64,000 bases of DNA from NCBI GenBank assembly GCA_021018815.1, contig JAITYX010000063.1, positions 3,080,001-3,144,000 of the forward strand, given 5' to 3'. The position numbers and the translations under genes were made by a program. Below the pieces are notes generated by a model. The model did no database searches and had not been told where the DNA came from. It saw only the letters and a list, made by a program, of their open reading frames with translations. This document shows, piece after piece, positions 48,696-61,049 of this stretch; positions within the stretch are counted from its first letter, which is position 1, and every line of letters begins with the position of its first letter. Source of the stretch: Talinum fruticosum. Lineage: Eukaryota > Streptophyta > Magnoliopsida > Caryophyllales > Talinaceae.

Positions 48696-51600
48696 ATGGC
48701 CTCAGACCATCCACTTTGATCCCATCACCTCGGACCCCAACTCCCCATGATTTTCCTCTAGTGCCCACCTTTTCTGATCCACTGAAAATGATTCCTGAGA
48801 GCTCCCAATCTGATTCTGGAATGAATTCCAATAACCTAGTTGAGAAATTACCAAAGAGTGACTCCGCTTTGTATTTCTCCTCTCGTGGGAGTGCTTTATC
48901 ATATTATAATCCTCCAGCTGAGAATTCAGTAAAGAGTGATTTTGCTGTACACTCCTCGTCTCGGCAAAGCTTTTCGTCACAACAGTCTGCTGGAGCTGCA
49001 AATTTGGCTTCCTGGGGGACTCTAATTACCCAGTTGAGTATTCTGCAAAGAGTGATCCAACCGCGCATTCCACTTCTCGGGGAGTTTTTCTTCTTATCAG
49101 TCAATGTCGGCTGTGAATTCTGTGAGGGAGGTGGGTTTTGGTGATTCAGAATCGAAGCCGGTGAGATATGGATCAAGAACAGCTGAGTCTGAAGGACTAG
49201 GTCTGTCCCAGAAAGAGTTCAATGATGATGATGCAAGGTTGATTTATATAAATGATCCAGCTAGGACAAATGAGAGATTTCAGTTTTCTGGGAATTCAAT
49301 ACGGACTTCAAAGTATTCAGTGATTACCTTTTTGCCGAGGAATCTGTTTGAGCAGTTTCATAGGGTGGCATATGTTTACTTCCTTATAATAGCCGTCCTC
49401 AACCAGTTGCCTCGCTTAGCAGTCTTTGGCAGGGGCGCTTCTATCTTGCCTTTGGCTTTTGTGTTGTTAGTTTCAGCTATTAAGGATGCCTTTGAGGATT
49501 TTAGGCGACATAGATCGGACAAAGTTGAGAACAATCGGCTTGCAACAGTGCTTGTCAATGGTCAGTTTCAGTTGAAGAAATGGAAGCATATTCAGGTTGG
49601 TGAGATCATAAAAATTTCTTCAAATGATACTCTTCCTTGTGATGTGGTGCTGCTCTCAACAAGTGACCCAACAGGGGTTGCCTATGTGCAGACAATAAAT
49701 CTCGATGGGGAGTCAAATTTGAAAACTCGTTATGCCAAACAGGAGACCCTTTCGAAGAACCCAGAAAAGGAGAATATTAGTGGAATAATGAAGTGTGAAA
49801 AACCAAATCGTAATATTTATGGTTTCCAGGGAACAATGGAGATTGATGGGAAAAAGATGTCATTGGGTCCCTCCAATATTATACTTCGAGGCTGTGAGCT
49901 CAAGAACACGGATTGGGCAATTGGAGTAGTAGTATATGCTGGCCGTGAGACCAAAGCTATGCTTAATAATGCAGGAGCCCCATCCAAGAGAAGCCGACTT
50001 GAGACTCGCATGAATCATGAAATCATTTTGCTTTCTCTATTTCTTGTTGCTCTATGCACAATTGTGTCCACCCTTTTTGGTATATGGATGAGGCATCACA
50101 TGGATGAGTTGAATGAAATGCCATTTTATAGGAAAAAGGATTACTCGAAAGGTTTTCCAAAGGATTTTGATTATAATGGCATCGGGCTCGAAATATTCTT
50201 CACATTCCTTATGGCAGTCATTGTATTCCAGATTATGATTCCCATTTCACTCTACATATCCATGGAGCTTGTGCGGGTTGGTCAGGCTTACTTCATGAAC
50301 CGAGATACAACCATGTTCGATGAGGCCTCCGGTTCAAGATTTCAGTGTAGGGCCTTAAATGTAAATGAAGACTTGGGGCAAATAAAGTATGTGTTCTCTG
50401 ATAAAACTGGTACATTGACTGAAAACAAGATGGAATTTAAATGTGCGAGCATATGGGGAACAAACTACAGTGGTGAGAATGCTACTGAGGGCGAGATGAA
50501 TAATTACTTTGTGCAAGGTAGTCCATGTTCTTCAAATCTTGCTTTAATTTAATGAACCCTTTTGTTACTGTTGATTTAATTGAATTTTTCTTTTCTTTTC
50601 TTTTTTCCCGTCTGTTTCCTCCATTGCATGCTACTAGTGGATGGAAAGTTTTTGAGGCCAAAGGTGAAGGTGAAGGTTGATCCTGATCTTGAAAGACTGG
50701 TAAAAGATGGAAAGGACACAAATAAAGGAAGACATATCTATGATTTCTTCCTTGCACTAGCAGCTTGCAACACGATTGTACCAATTGTTACTGATTCATC
50801 TGAGACTAATGTGAGGATAATAGACTACCAAGGTGAGTCCCCTGATGAGCAAGCATTGGTTTATGCAGCTGCTGCCTATGGCTTCACACTTGTAGAAAGA
50901 ACTTCTGGCCACATAGTAATTGATGTTCGAGGAAACAGACACAGGTGATTCCATGCTCCTACTTGGTCTGCTCAATTATTTTTTTTTTTTTTGTGGGGGC
51001 GCCGGGGGGTGGGGCTGTTCAAACTTTCACTAGATAATCAGTGTTGTGCAGCAGTTAATCACAGAATGTTTGGGCTTGGTTAAAAGCATTATAACTTCTG
51101 CTCTACATTTTTAGGGCAGCCTAAATCAAGGGGTTACCCTGATGTCAAATTAGCTTGTGATTACAAATCACTCTAGTCAGCTGTCATCTCTTTGAATTTT
51201 TCCTCATCAGTAAAGCCATCTTGACTTGAGCAGTCACATTTCCTTTGCAAGACTGAACGTGTGCTATGCCAAAAGAAAGGCATTATCTATGATTTTTAAA
51301 TCAAGAAAATTCATCACCTTACCTCTGTTACCATTCCTCTGAGGTTTTTTCTTGTCTGTGTCAGGTTTGATGTATTGGGGCTTCATGAATTTGATAGTGA
51401 TCGAAAGAGGATGTCTGTAATTCTTTGTTGTCCAGATGAGACCGTGAAAGTCTTCGTAAAGGTGCTGACACAACTATGTTTAGTGTCATCAATAAATCCT
51501 TGAATCCAGATGTGGTCCATGCAACTGAAGCCCATCTTCATTCTTACTCCACCGTTGGTTTGAGAACACTGGTGGTTGGGATGAGGAAACTTGAGAGTTC

Positions 51601-54600
51601 AGATTTTGATCGGTGGCAATCGTCCTATGAGGCGGCTAGTAATGCCATAATTGGAAGGGCAGCTCAGCTTCGTAAGGTTGCTAGTAGCATAGAAAAGGAT
51701 TTAACCTTACTGGGGGCCACTGCTATTGAAGATAGACTGCAGCCAGGTGTTCCAGAAGCAATAGAGTCTTTAAGAAATGCTGGCATTAAAGTGTGGGTGT
51801 TGACCGGAGATAAGCAAGAAACAGCCATATCAATTGGCTACTCTTCAAAGCTTCTAACAGGCAGAATGAGACAGATTATTATCAATAGCCACTCTAAGGA
51901 GGCATGTAGAAGGAGTTTAAATGATGCACTGACCATGGCATGTAAAACATCAACAGTTCCTCATGATGTTTCAAATAACCAAGGGGCCTCACGGCCTGGC
52001 GCTACTCAGCTTGCCTTAATTGTTGATGGTAGCAGTCTAGTCTATATACTTGACTCTGAGCTGGAGGAGGAGGTAAATGAATGAGTTAGCTCTTCTTTTT
52101 CCTTAAGTTTGATAATTAAACACGAGTAAACGTTCTAATATTTATTTGTGATTAATTATGTTACTTGGACTTTGTCATACCCATGTTGAAGTATCCAGTG
52201 TCCAACAAAGGTGTCTGTCAGACTGGCAACTTTTTGAGAAACTTTTTACATATTTGGTCAAAAAGGAAGGGTTAAGTATTCATATCCGTATCCAAATGTC
52301 AAGTGTTTGACACGAGTACATAGGCAAAATGAGGAGTCCAAGTACAAAAAATGATTAGTTACTCCTTGCCTGACATAACATACATCTGATTTGACCCTTT
52401 TTGTGTGGTTTTCCACTGTAACAGCTTTTCTTGTTAGCAAGTGAATGTGCTGTGGTATTGTGTTGTCGGGTGGCTCCACTGCAGAAAGCAGGAATTGTCG
52501 CCCTCATAAAGAACCGAACTGATGATATGACACTTGCCATAGGGGACGGTATGCATGCAACTTAGGCTCTTAAATTGGTTTATCCCATTTCCCTGTCTTT
52601 GCTATTTGGGTTGTTATCTCCTGAAGAGCAGTCATTCACTCACAATTGTGAGGCGAAGGTAATATTTGCATGCTCATGTGTGCCTCATCTTTGATTCTTC
52701 GTGAATTCCCTTCAGGGGCCAATGATGTGTCCATGATCCAAATGGCTGATGTTGGAGTAGGAATCAGTGGACAAGAAGGTCGACAAGCTGTCATGGCTTC
52801 GGATTTTTCGATGGGACAGTTCCGATTTTTGGTAACTCTTTTGTTGGTTCATGGGCATTGGAATTATCAGAGGATGGGTTACATGATACTGTATAACTTC
52901 TACAGGAATGCAGTTTTTGTCCTCCTCATGTTCTGGTAAGTCCTCTCATCATGCACACTTTTCAATTGTTTGTTTTTACTTTTTTTTTTAATGAAAGAGC
53001 ATGTTTCAACAATTGAGAAGTGAATAGAAATATTGGCTTTTGGGTCGTGTTTTAGTCAAATAATTTTTCGGTTCTATGAAAATGGAAAATAACTCATGGT
53101 TGAAAATGTAGATTTATAGGCCCTGAAGTACTCAAATGCCCTTTGCTATACTATTTCCTCATAGGAATAAGTGGATTCAAAATGTGGCCGTTCTGTAACG
53201 AAATGGCCGCATTGTAAAGGTTTTCAAGATAATCGAACAGCGTTTTCACCCCCGCCACAACGGAGAAATGAATCGCGACTGAAACCACATTTTGAATCCA
53301 TGGGAATAACAATAAGAATTAGAACAATAACAATAACTGAATAAGAATACGACGATGACCTAGCCCACCCAGCCCCCGACCCCCAACCCCCAAGACTCAC
53401 CCATCCGCCACCCAATCAGTGTTGCACTAGCTACCAAAGTGACCCTGACAGCAGATGAATGTACTTCTGGATTTGTCTGCCATTTGTGAGCCCACTGGCA
53501 GCTAGCTCTCTCAACTGTGCCTCTCCCCTTGCCTCCTTGACCTCCTTTCCTAATCTCTTTCTCCTCTCCCAATACCTTGTTAAAATGCCACAAATACTGA
53601 AGCCCAAAAACGAACAGATGGCACGCACTTCGATTAAACTACTATGTCCAAATATATTTATCATAAATAACCCAAAAATCTAGAAAGGGGTAAAGCAGAA
53701 TCATGGGGTAGAGTTCTCCGAGCCAGAAATTCGGCGATCTACGGCTGAGTAGCTGGTGGAAGAGTCGGTGACACCATTATGTCATTGGAGGAAGGCGATG
53801 TTGACCCTCGGTGAGAAGAAAGGGGGAAGGAGGATAGAGAAAAGAGGTCGGGGCGGTAACAGAGGGCCTGGAGTCCTGTTGGCTGCCACTGGTGGCAAGT
53901 GAACCTCATAACAGCTTCACTGGCTGCCAGGAAGTACTTTGGTGGCTGGTGCAATGGTGTTTGGGCAGTGGGTGTTGGGTATTGGGGTGTGCTGGGTTGG
54001 GGGAAGCGGGTTTGGAGTTTTTTTTTCTTATTATTATTACATTGTAATTATTAGAAAATAGTAGGGTTATTGTTATTAGAAGACAGTAGGGCCAAGGGCA
54101 TTTGCCTCTTTCAGGCTTGTAAGTTTATTTTTTTAGATGTTAATGAACCTCTAGGTAATTTTGCATTTTTATTGGTCCCAACAATTATTTGACCAAAGCA
54201 TAATGGACTTGAAAGATAATTCTTCAAATGTAAATATGAAGAGAGAAATCAATAAACTCTTCCTAGTCCAAAGAAATAACAAGCAAAAAGAGGTAAATAG
54301 TATGTCCTAAGGTTCTGGCTGCTGGCTGACTTAGTTCAGGAAACAGTCAATGTATTGTATCAGAGATTGGCTTCCATTAGAGCTTTCATTTTAGGAATCA
54401 AATAAATAATACAGAGTTTTGAGATGTATTTCACCATTTTGCTATATCACTTGGGGTTTGCTGGTATCGTATTGCTCCTCTTTGGCACTTTAGCTTAATT
54501 GGTGAGAGTGGTCATCCGGTTCATTCTATTCCTTACTGAGCTTAGGGTATTTCTACTCTGTTTTTTAACTTATCTACTACTAAATGTCAATTTTTAGGCT

Positions 54601-56419
54601 AGTTGTTTATAATAGGTTGGACGTACGACTAATAAGTGGCTTCCGTTTCTTTTGCATGTCAAACTTAGTTGTTGAGTGTGACGAGTTCTAGTGTGTGTAG
54701 TATGCTCAAATTTTTTTATGGTGTAATATAATAACAAAGTAGCCTAAATCCTGTGCTTCAGATGGTCATCAATCAATACTTGTTTAAAAATCATAGTACA
54801 AAAAAAAAAGCTAAAATAGTTTGTTTTGGGCGATATTATCTCAACTTAAAAATTAATACGTAGAAGATAAATCAGATATGTAGGAGCAAAAGATGTGGAG
54901 AAAATTCAGGTTCCATCGGATAAATTTATGAAATGACTTTAAAGGTTAGATGCGGAAAAATAATAGAATTATATAGTTTTTGTTGCAATTTTGAAGTATA
55001 AGAAAGTTTCGTATTAAATATATATGTTTTGATTTTGCATTTAAATTTGGACTTGTTAATGGTCCTTTAATTCTTTTATATACATTAAATACAAATAACC
55101 AATAAAAACTTGATGATTGTCAATCCATCATCAATCATTCAGTTTTATATATATCTATATGTATATATTAATTACAAAAATTTTTCATGAGTCAAACTTG
55201 GGAACAATATAATTAACAAAATTCTGAAGCTCGCATTGTGGTGATCTTGTTTCTCCAGGTACACACTGTTCACTGCTTTTACCTTGACTACTGCGATTAC
55301 CGAATGGAGCAGTGTCCTGTATTCTGTTTTGTATAGCTCTGTGCCCACAATCGTTGTAGCAATCCTTGACAAGGATTTGAGTAGAAGAACTCTTCTATGT
55401 TATCCTCGCCTCTATGCACCTGGACCGAAGGATGAATGCTACAACTCAAGACTGTTTTGGCTGACAATGGGTGATACTGTGTGGCAAAGTGCAGCTGCCT
55501 TCTTTATACCTCTCTTTGTATATTGGAAGACCGACATTGATGGCTCGAGCATCGGTGACCTTTGGACACTTGTTGCTGTGCTATTAGTCAATTTGCACTT
55601 GGCAATGGATGTAGTACGGTGGAATTGGCTCATGCATGCTGCTATATGGGGATCCATAGTTGCAACTTTCATTTGTGTCATCGTCATCGATTGCATACCA
55701 GTCTTGCCGGGTTTCTGGTAATGTTCATTTTCTAATTACATTTGGGAAACTTGTTCACTCTTGTCCATTATATTGCATGCAATGTATTAAACTAGGCAAA
55801 GTTGACCCATACTCAATTTAACAGTCCCAAATGGGAAGAAACCATATCACAAATTGGGGCAATCTGGCTACCTGATTGTGATCCTTTCTGAAATTAACTC
55901 AACACAAACCAATTTGACTTGGAAAATGAATACCCAATATTGATTCTGTTTTGTTGGCAACCTTATTGTCCGAACTAGCAACTGATCAAATATGACCTGA
56001 ACTCAAAATGATCCACTTGAACTTGAGCTGAAATTTACTTGCTCGAACCATAATTGGAACAACCTGTTTGGCCAGTATTTTCTGTGATATAGTAGATTAC
56101 ATGAGACAGAACGTAATACTTGTTATAACAGACACATTTGTCATTTATAATCTTCTAATTTTTAAAAGCTTCTCACTGAATTCTGAATCCTTTTTGACAG
56201 GGCTATCTTCAATGTGATGAGCGAATTGACCTTCTGGTTGTGCCTGCTTGCCATCCCAGTTGTTGGTTTGATTCCCCGTTTTATTGTAAAAGTTTTCAGT
56301 CAATATTATTGTCCAAGCGATGTCCAGATCGCAAAAGAAGCTGAAAAGTATGGGACATTCCCGATTGGGAACATGGGCAGATCGAAATGAATCCATTGTC
56401 AGATCCTCGGCAGAGATGA
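48696..56419 (+). CDS. ALA1: P4-ATPase phospholipid flippase, ALA1 type
   Basis: ATP-driven membrane pump that moves aminophospholipids to the cytosolic leaflet. Exons: 48696-50517, 50638-50944, 51365-52072, 52425-52548, 52716-52935, 55259-55717, 56201-56419; phases fit at every junction and give about 1,287 residues if five missing bases are allowed. Motifs: DGES at ~338, phosphorylation loop DKTGTLT with Asp570, [18 protein letters not shown] in the nucleotide domain, TGDK ~858, GDGAND 987-992. The C-terminal membrane helices lie in exons 5-7. An N-terminal Ser-rich extension of ~150 residues has three KSD...SSR repeats. Single-base frame breaks occur at 48715-48717, 49014-49018, 49085-49089, 51458-51460 and 56375-56377. 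The last one explains an apparent stop at 56,388; the family-like tail [11 protein letters not shown] ends at 56,419. Start ATG 48696 is chosen because it gives MASDHPLL, in frame after the first break. Confidence 0.95.
53046..54203. mobile_element. 1.16-kb long-TIR element in ALA1 intron 5
   Basis: Left zone 53,046-53,150 and right zone 54,085-54,203 are diverged reverse complements. TTTAGTCAAATAATTTTT pairs with the reverse of ACAATTATTTGACCAAAG, and GGCCCTGAAGTACTCAAATG with the reverse of CATTTGCCTCTTTCAGGC. Just inside lies a perfect 15-bp inverted pair, GGATTCAAAATGTGG (53,173) and its complement (53,285). The centre (53,340-54,010) is GC-richer than the rest of the intron, with spurious minus-strand frames. 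No transposase. A non-autonomous DNA element, MULE-like in TIR length; it makes up half of the 2.3-kb intron. Confidence 0.75.
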
Positions 56420-57060
56420 CATTATGTATTATCCTCACAGTTAATGTGTCTTCCTTTGTAAAAAGCATCATATAGAGTGTCTTTCTCTTTTCCTCTCTCC
56501 TTGAGTCTCCTGCTTTATTTTCATCTTTCTTGACGATGATAATTGTTTATTCTTTGCTATCCGAAGGGTAGAGGTTACTGTCTAGTAACATTATATAGGC
56601 TTTGTATTGCCTTCTTGTATCTATTCTTTTCCCCCAAATTGTAAAATGAGCAATTTTTTGTGGTATAAATACAAAGGAAAATTGGAATGACATGACTTTT
56701 CGCTTAAAGAGGTTAAGGTTTGCTTTCCATTTGGGTCGTAAGCCTGTACCATTCTCCAGAGTCCAGACATTTTTAAGCGTCAAAACTGTAAAATAAAAGC
56801 TCTACAATCTGCTTCTTGTATCAATTCTTATATGTTAGTAGCTGGAGTAGTAAGGTTCTTACTCCACGTGCGGGTCCCACCAGACAAATAAAATAAATTC
56901 AATAATGAAAATTCTACCGTAGTTAAAAAAAAATTTCAACTATCATAATTAATAAATCTCAGCCGTTGATTAAACATAATAGATCTGAACCGTTAAATTT
57001 TTTTAACCATAGTTAATTTTATTAATTTTCTCTCTCCTATTTAACTGTTTGTCCTGCTCT
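56420..57060 (+). other. ALA1 3' untranslated region and flank
   Basis: A possible poly(A) signal AATAAA lies at 56,792-56,797, about 370 nt after the stop. The minus-strand frames here have no domain. From about 56,880 the sequence becomes AT-rich with AACCGTTAAAT / AGCCGTTGATTAAA-like words. Confidence 0.45.
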
Positions 57061-57223
57061 CTCTCTATCTATCATTCCTCCTTAGCTTCCGACCTCCCAT
57101 GGTTAGCTTCATTGTTCCTGTCACCACCATCTCCCATGGCCGCCACTGCAACTCCCGACCTCCCATGAAAATTGTATTTACGCTCATTTTCACCTCTCCA
57201 TTTTCTCTCTCCAGCCCCTCTCT

Positions 57224-57311
57224 CCCTCTCCCCCATTCTCTTCAGGAAACTCTCCATTTCTCTCTCTCCCTCTCCCCCATTCTCTTCAGGAAACTCTCCA
57301 TTTCTCTCTCT
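57224..57311. repeat. 44-bp tandem duplication, CT-rich
   Basis: The phrase CATTCTCTTCAGGAAACTCT starts at 57,234 and again at 57,278, with identical CT-rich sequence between. It lies in the pyrimidine tract just upstream of the gene fragment at 57,333. Confidence 0.9.
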
Positions 57312-57332
57312 CTCTCCTCTTTCTTTCTGTAG

Positions 57333-57775
57333 GTGTCGCTGATGACTCGCATGCTAAATCCTCGGAGCTCGCCGGAAAAGTCCTCTCGGCAAATGCACCG
57401 TCGGAAATCGCCGCCATCGAGTCGCACCTCAACAGCCACTTCCCTAAGCAAAACGGCCACTTCTTCTCCGTCACTTTCCCCGCATTAATCTGCAAGTTCT
57501 TTGGCTTCGACGATTCTTCCGCCGCTCGGAAACCGCCTTCTTCTTCATCTGGATGGATCGATACGGTGTCGTCTTCAAGCGATTCCGAGCCGCCGGTAAA
57601 GTTTTCGGCCTTCTCTCTCCTAATGGAACCCCAATGAATTTGATTATGGTTGTTGATCGGTTGTCTCTAGTGAAGTATGTGTTTTCTGTTGAGAGATTGC
57701 CTAAGCGGATTAGGTTTATACTTTCCAGTGATGCATATTTGTTTATTTTGATGAATTTTTATATGCAGTGATGTT
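57333..57775 (+). pseudogene. Gene fragment of unknown family, one exon
   Basis: A long pyrimidine tract ending TGTAG precedes a GC-richer open stretch with coding-like composition: DDSHAKSSELAGKVLSANAP, HFFSVTFPALICKFFGFDD, SGWIDTVSSSSDSEP, then in the next frame AGKVFGLLSPNGTPMNLIMV and DRLSLVKYVFSVERLPKRIR. The frame change at 57,590-57,591 is a single missing base in a C pair, like those in the two real genes. The reading then dissolves into AT-rich repeats. A degenerate second copy of its 3' part (LVKYVF region) follows at about 57,872-57,975. I do not recognise the family. It could be the first exon of a gene whose rest lies elsewhere, or a piece captured by a transposon. Confidence 0.55.
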
Positions 57776-59220
57776 GTTTGTTTTGACGAATTTTTTATTT
57801 TTACTGATGAATATTTGTTTATATTGATCATTTTTTATTTTTACTTGTTTATATTGATGACTTTTTAGGGTTATCTCTAGTGAAGTATGTGTTTCCTGTT
57901 GAGATTGCGTGAGTGGGTTAGGTTTATACTTTTCAGTGATGCATATTTATTTGTTTTGATGAAATTTTTATTTTTAGTGATGAATATTTGTTTATATTGA
58001 TGAATTTTTTAATGTTAGTGATAAATTTTGGTTTATTTTGATGAATTTATTTTTTGGTGACGAATATTTATTTGTGATGAATTGATGTGAATTGGAATTA
58101 CGCTTATGATGAATAAATAAGTGAAATTTTAATGATTTTTTTACCACTTTTTATGAAACTAGAATACGATTTTTCTTTGTTGATATTTTTAAGTCTTAGT
58201 TTTTAAGTCTTAGTGATGAATATTTATTATTTTTCATGTATTTGAACTATTTCATATTGAATATGCAGTTTTTTAATGAATATACAATTTTTATTTATGA
58301 ATGTCAAATTTTCATTATGAATGTTTACTAATTGTTGTTGAATTTTTCTATTAAATCAAGTTGCTTGATGAATTGTTAAATTTTAATGATGAATATTTTT
58401 TAATATATATTTGTACAGTTCCACATTGAATATATATGCCTTTTGATAAATATATAAATTATAATGATGAACATGTCAAGTATTAATATTGATGAATGTT
58501 TTGGTATCTATGATGAATTTATCGATATTAAGGTTAATTTGTTAATTTTCTTGATTTTTATTTATAAATTTACTAATTTTATAGATGTTTGCCTGTTAAA
58601 CTAATAAATTTGTATTAATAAATATGGTAATTATTTATGATGAATTTTACTAATTGTTGATGAATTTGTGTAGAGAACTAAGTGATAAATGTCAATGTAA
58701 GATCATATAGCAGATGAATTTTGAAATATATGTCAAGAAGATTGATGAAGATTTCTTTAAAGAGCATGAATATTGAAAAATATAGACATTTTTTAAAAAA
58801 ATTCATCACTATTATTGTAAAATTCATCAGTATTGTGTAAAATTCCGTAGTTTAGTATAATATTCAGTTGTAAAAATATTTGATGTACTTGTTTTTTAAT
58901 TTTTATACTTTTATGTGAATAATAAAAAAATTTGTATGGATCATTTTTTAGTTAGAAAAATATATGTTTAAACGAACTTTATATAAAAATTGTAATTAAG
59001 TAACTAAATTTTAATTCATTATTTTTCAATAAATAAGTAAATATTAAAAATAAATTCATCAATGTTGCTACAAAATTATCAAAATATAAAAAAACATCAT
59101 TTAGTTTTAAAATTCATGATTGTAAAAAAAATCATCATTGGATTAAAAAATTCATCAATATAAAAAATTCATCATCTTATTAAAAAAAATTCACCTGTTT
59201 ATCTTATTAAAAAAATTCAC
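57730..59220. repeat. TGATGAAT repeat field with inverted second half
   Basis: From 57,730 to about 58,770 the plus strand is full of TGATGAAT and TTGATGAATTTTT units at irregular 20-60 bp spacing, often with TTTATTTTTAGTGATGAATA. From about 58,800 to 59,220 the complement ATTCATCA / AAATTCATCA dominates. The whole is a loose large palindrome without coding sequence. It probably grew from a short unit next to the gene fragment; this could be the body of a degenerate DNA transposon. Confidence 0.7.
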
Positions 59221-60210
59221 CTCTAGAGTATAATCTACGCTCTGTCTTTCCATATAAAATGTCACCGACGTATATGACAAAGCTGATCTAAAACTTAAAT
59301 CTTTGAATGACTTGAATCTATATATGACCTGATATTCAAAACAACTAACCAGAGCTTGGATAAAGGATTTGAGATTTAGCCTTAGTTATTTTTCTTTACA
59401 AAATAATCTAATTGGAGGGGACATCCAAAAGCTCAAAGTCAACATAAACTAAAGATGACCATAACCAAACCAAAATTGAACCAATCTTAATGATCAGACT
59501 TAACGTGATGCGTCCTAAAACTAAAACGGAAGGAGCGAGGCGCGCTTCTTCCAAAACTTATACTTTGTTCCACAAGTATGGCTTTTTCTGATAAGAGGCT
59601 CGCTTCGCCTTTGTTTCTTTGCTGGATACCTTTGCTGCAGCGGTGCAACATTTAACATTTGACTCATTTGCTGTAAAATTTGCTCAATGTCAACCCCATG
59701 TTTACACAAACAACAGCTATTATAAGGGAGGACTCCCTAGTTTTTATTCTCTTCATAATCAAAAGCTACCAAAAGATAGCATACAACGTTGCTTCTTTTA
59801 ACTGTAGAAGTTGTAGCTAGTTAAAAGATAGTTGTAAAGTAATCGTAACGAGTTCTAAGAAATTGTAATGAGTTATAAGAAATTGTAAAGAGTTGTAATA
59901 AGCATAAGGTAAAATCAAATGTAACATGGCACATTCCATTTGTTCCCAACAATCAATACAGAAGCGTTATCTTATGGCAGTTACGTACTCGAGTCATTAT
60001 AAGGGCTGCTGGCATGCTACTCTATTATATTACATGGATTCAGGTATGGGGTGTCATACACGGTATGGATCTGAGCATCGGACTTGTCGAAACTCTAACT
60101 TGAGACATAGAGACATGGTCCAAAGTTCGAATATGCATACTATGTGGAAGTTGCAATTTCAAATTAATCTTTCTAGAATTTTTTTTTTTTGATAAAAATC
60201 TTTTAGAATA
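59221..60210. other. Intergenic DNA, no gene seen
   Basis: Short near-repeats of TAAGAAATTGTAA[TA]GAGTT occur at 59,856-59,900. A word group like those of copia LTR ends (AAGGGAGGACTCCCTAG at 59,724) is seen, but no LTR pair. The open frames at 59,521-60,237 have no domain. A T run lies at 60,180-60,190. Confidence 0.4.
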
Positions 60211-60477
60211 CTCCTTACATTTTAAAATGCATGTCACTTTAACTAATTTTTTTGTTTTATAATACTTATCACTTTACAATTTTAATGACGTATTAATAAC
60301 TAATTTACCAATTTTGTCCTTATTAATTGCTTTATTTCTCTCTTTTTCTCATTGATCTTCTTCATTTCCAATAAAATCTTAGGGCAATTTGGTCTTTTAA
60401 CATAAATGTTATTAATTTAGTGTGTTTTTAGTAATTCCTCCTATCTTAAAATGACAAGTATTTTGAAACAGAGGGAG
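60211..60477. mobile_element. Stowaway-like MITE
   Basis: 267 bp. The right end reversed reads CTCCCTCTGTTTCAAAATAC, then TTGTCATTTTAAG; the left end reads CTCCTTACATTTTAAAATGC, then ATGTCACTTTAAC. CTCCCTC.GTTTC ends with TA on the left flank (60,209-60,210) are characteristic of Stowaway MITEs of the Tc1/mariner superfamily. No coding capacity. The right flank is CA, so the TA duplication is not intact. Confidence 0.8.
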
Positions 60478-61049
60478 CATTTCATTAGTTCAAACATTAT
60501 TCACTTGAAAATTATACAATTGTAAAACTGCGAGTACTGAAAATTATTAAATAATAATGATTGAAGGATGTAAAAGACGACGTATTCCTAATTTATTTTT
60601 ACCCCGTTGCTTTAGAGGTAAAAGACCACAGAGAGGTTGGCTAATTTTTATTCTTCTGTTATAAAAACAAAGCAACTGGTCTTTTCACGAGGAGAATGCT
60701 CAAAGTAACTTTAAACTAATTAATTATTCGATAAAAAGCTAATTTTTTGCGCAATTATTATGCTCGAAAACATTTTAAGATCCTCACCTTAGTCAAAAAA
60801 ATTTTGACGCTTTAATACTCCGTACCATTAATTAAAAAAAAATTCATCTGATAAGGAAATACTAAAATACTACCCTAAAGTATGGTATAATTAATAAATT
60901 AGTACCTTCTAGTTTGGTGTAAATAGAACCTTGGAAACATGCTCTGATCATCAAATTGTTTGACAAGAGTATCAACTATATACAACTCAAGAAGGAGTCA
61001 AACACAAACAGGCCCCAAAAAGCGACTTCTCTCTTATTGACATAGGATG
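60478..61049. other. Intergenic DNA left of the LINE
   Basis: AT-rich, no gene or element recognised. The LINE 5' end is not defined here. Confidence 0.4.

Noticed and set aside
25672..56419. PNP2 and ALA1 as true pseudogenes
   Set aside because: Both have frameshifts, but all eight are -1 at homopolymers and every splice site and catalytic motif is intact. Sequence error is the simpler reading.
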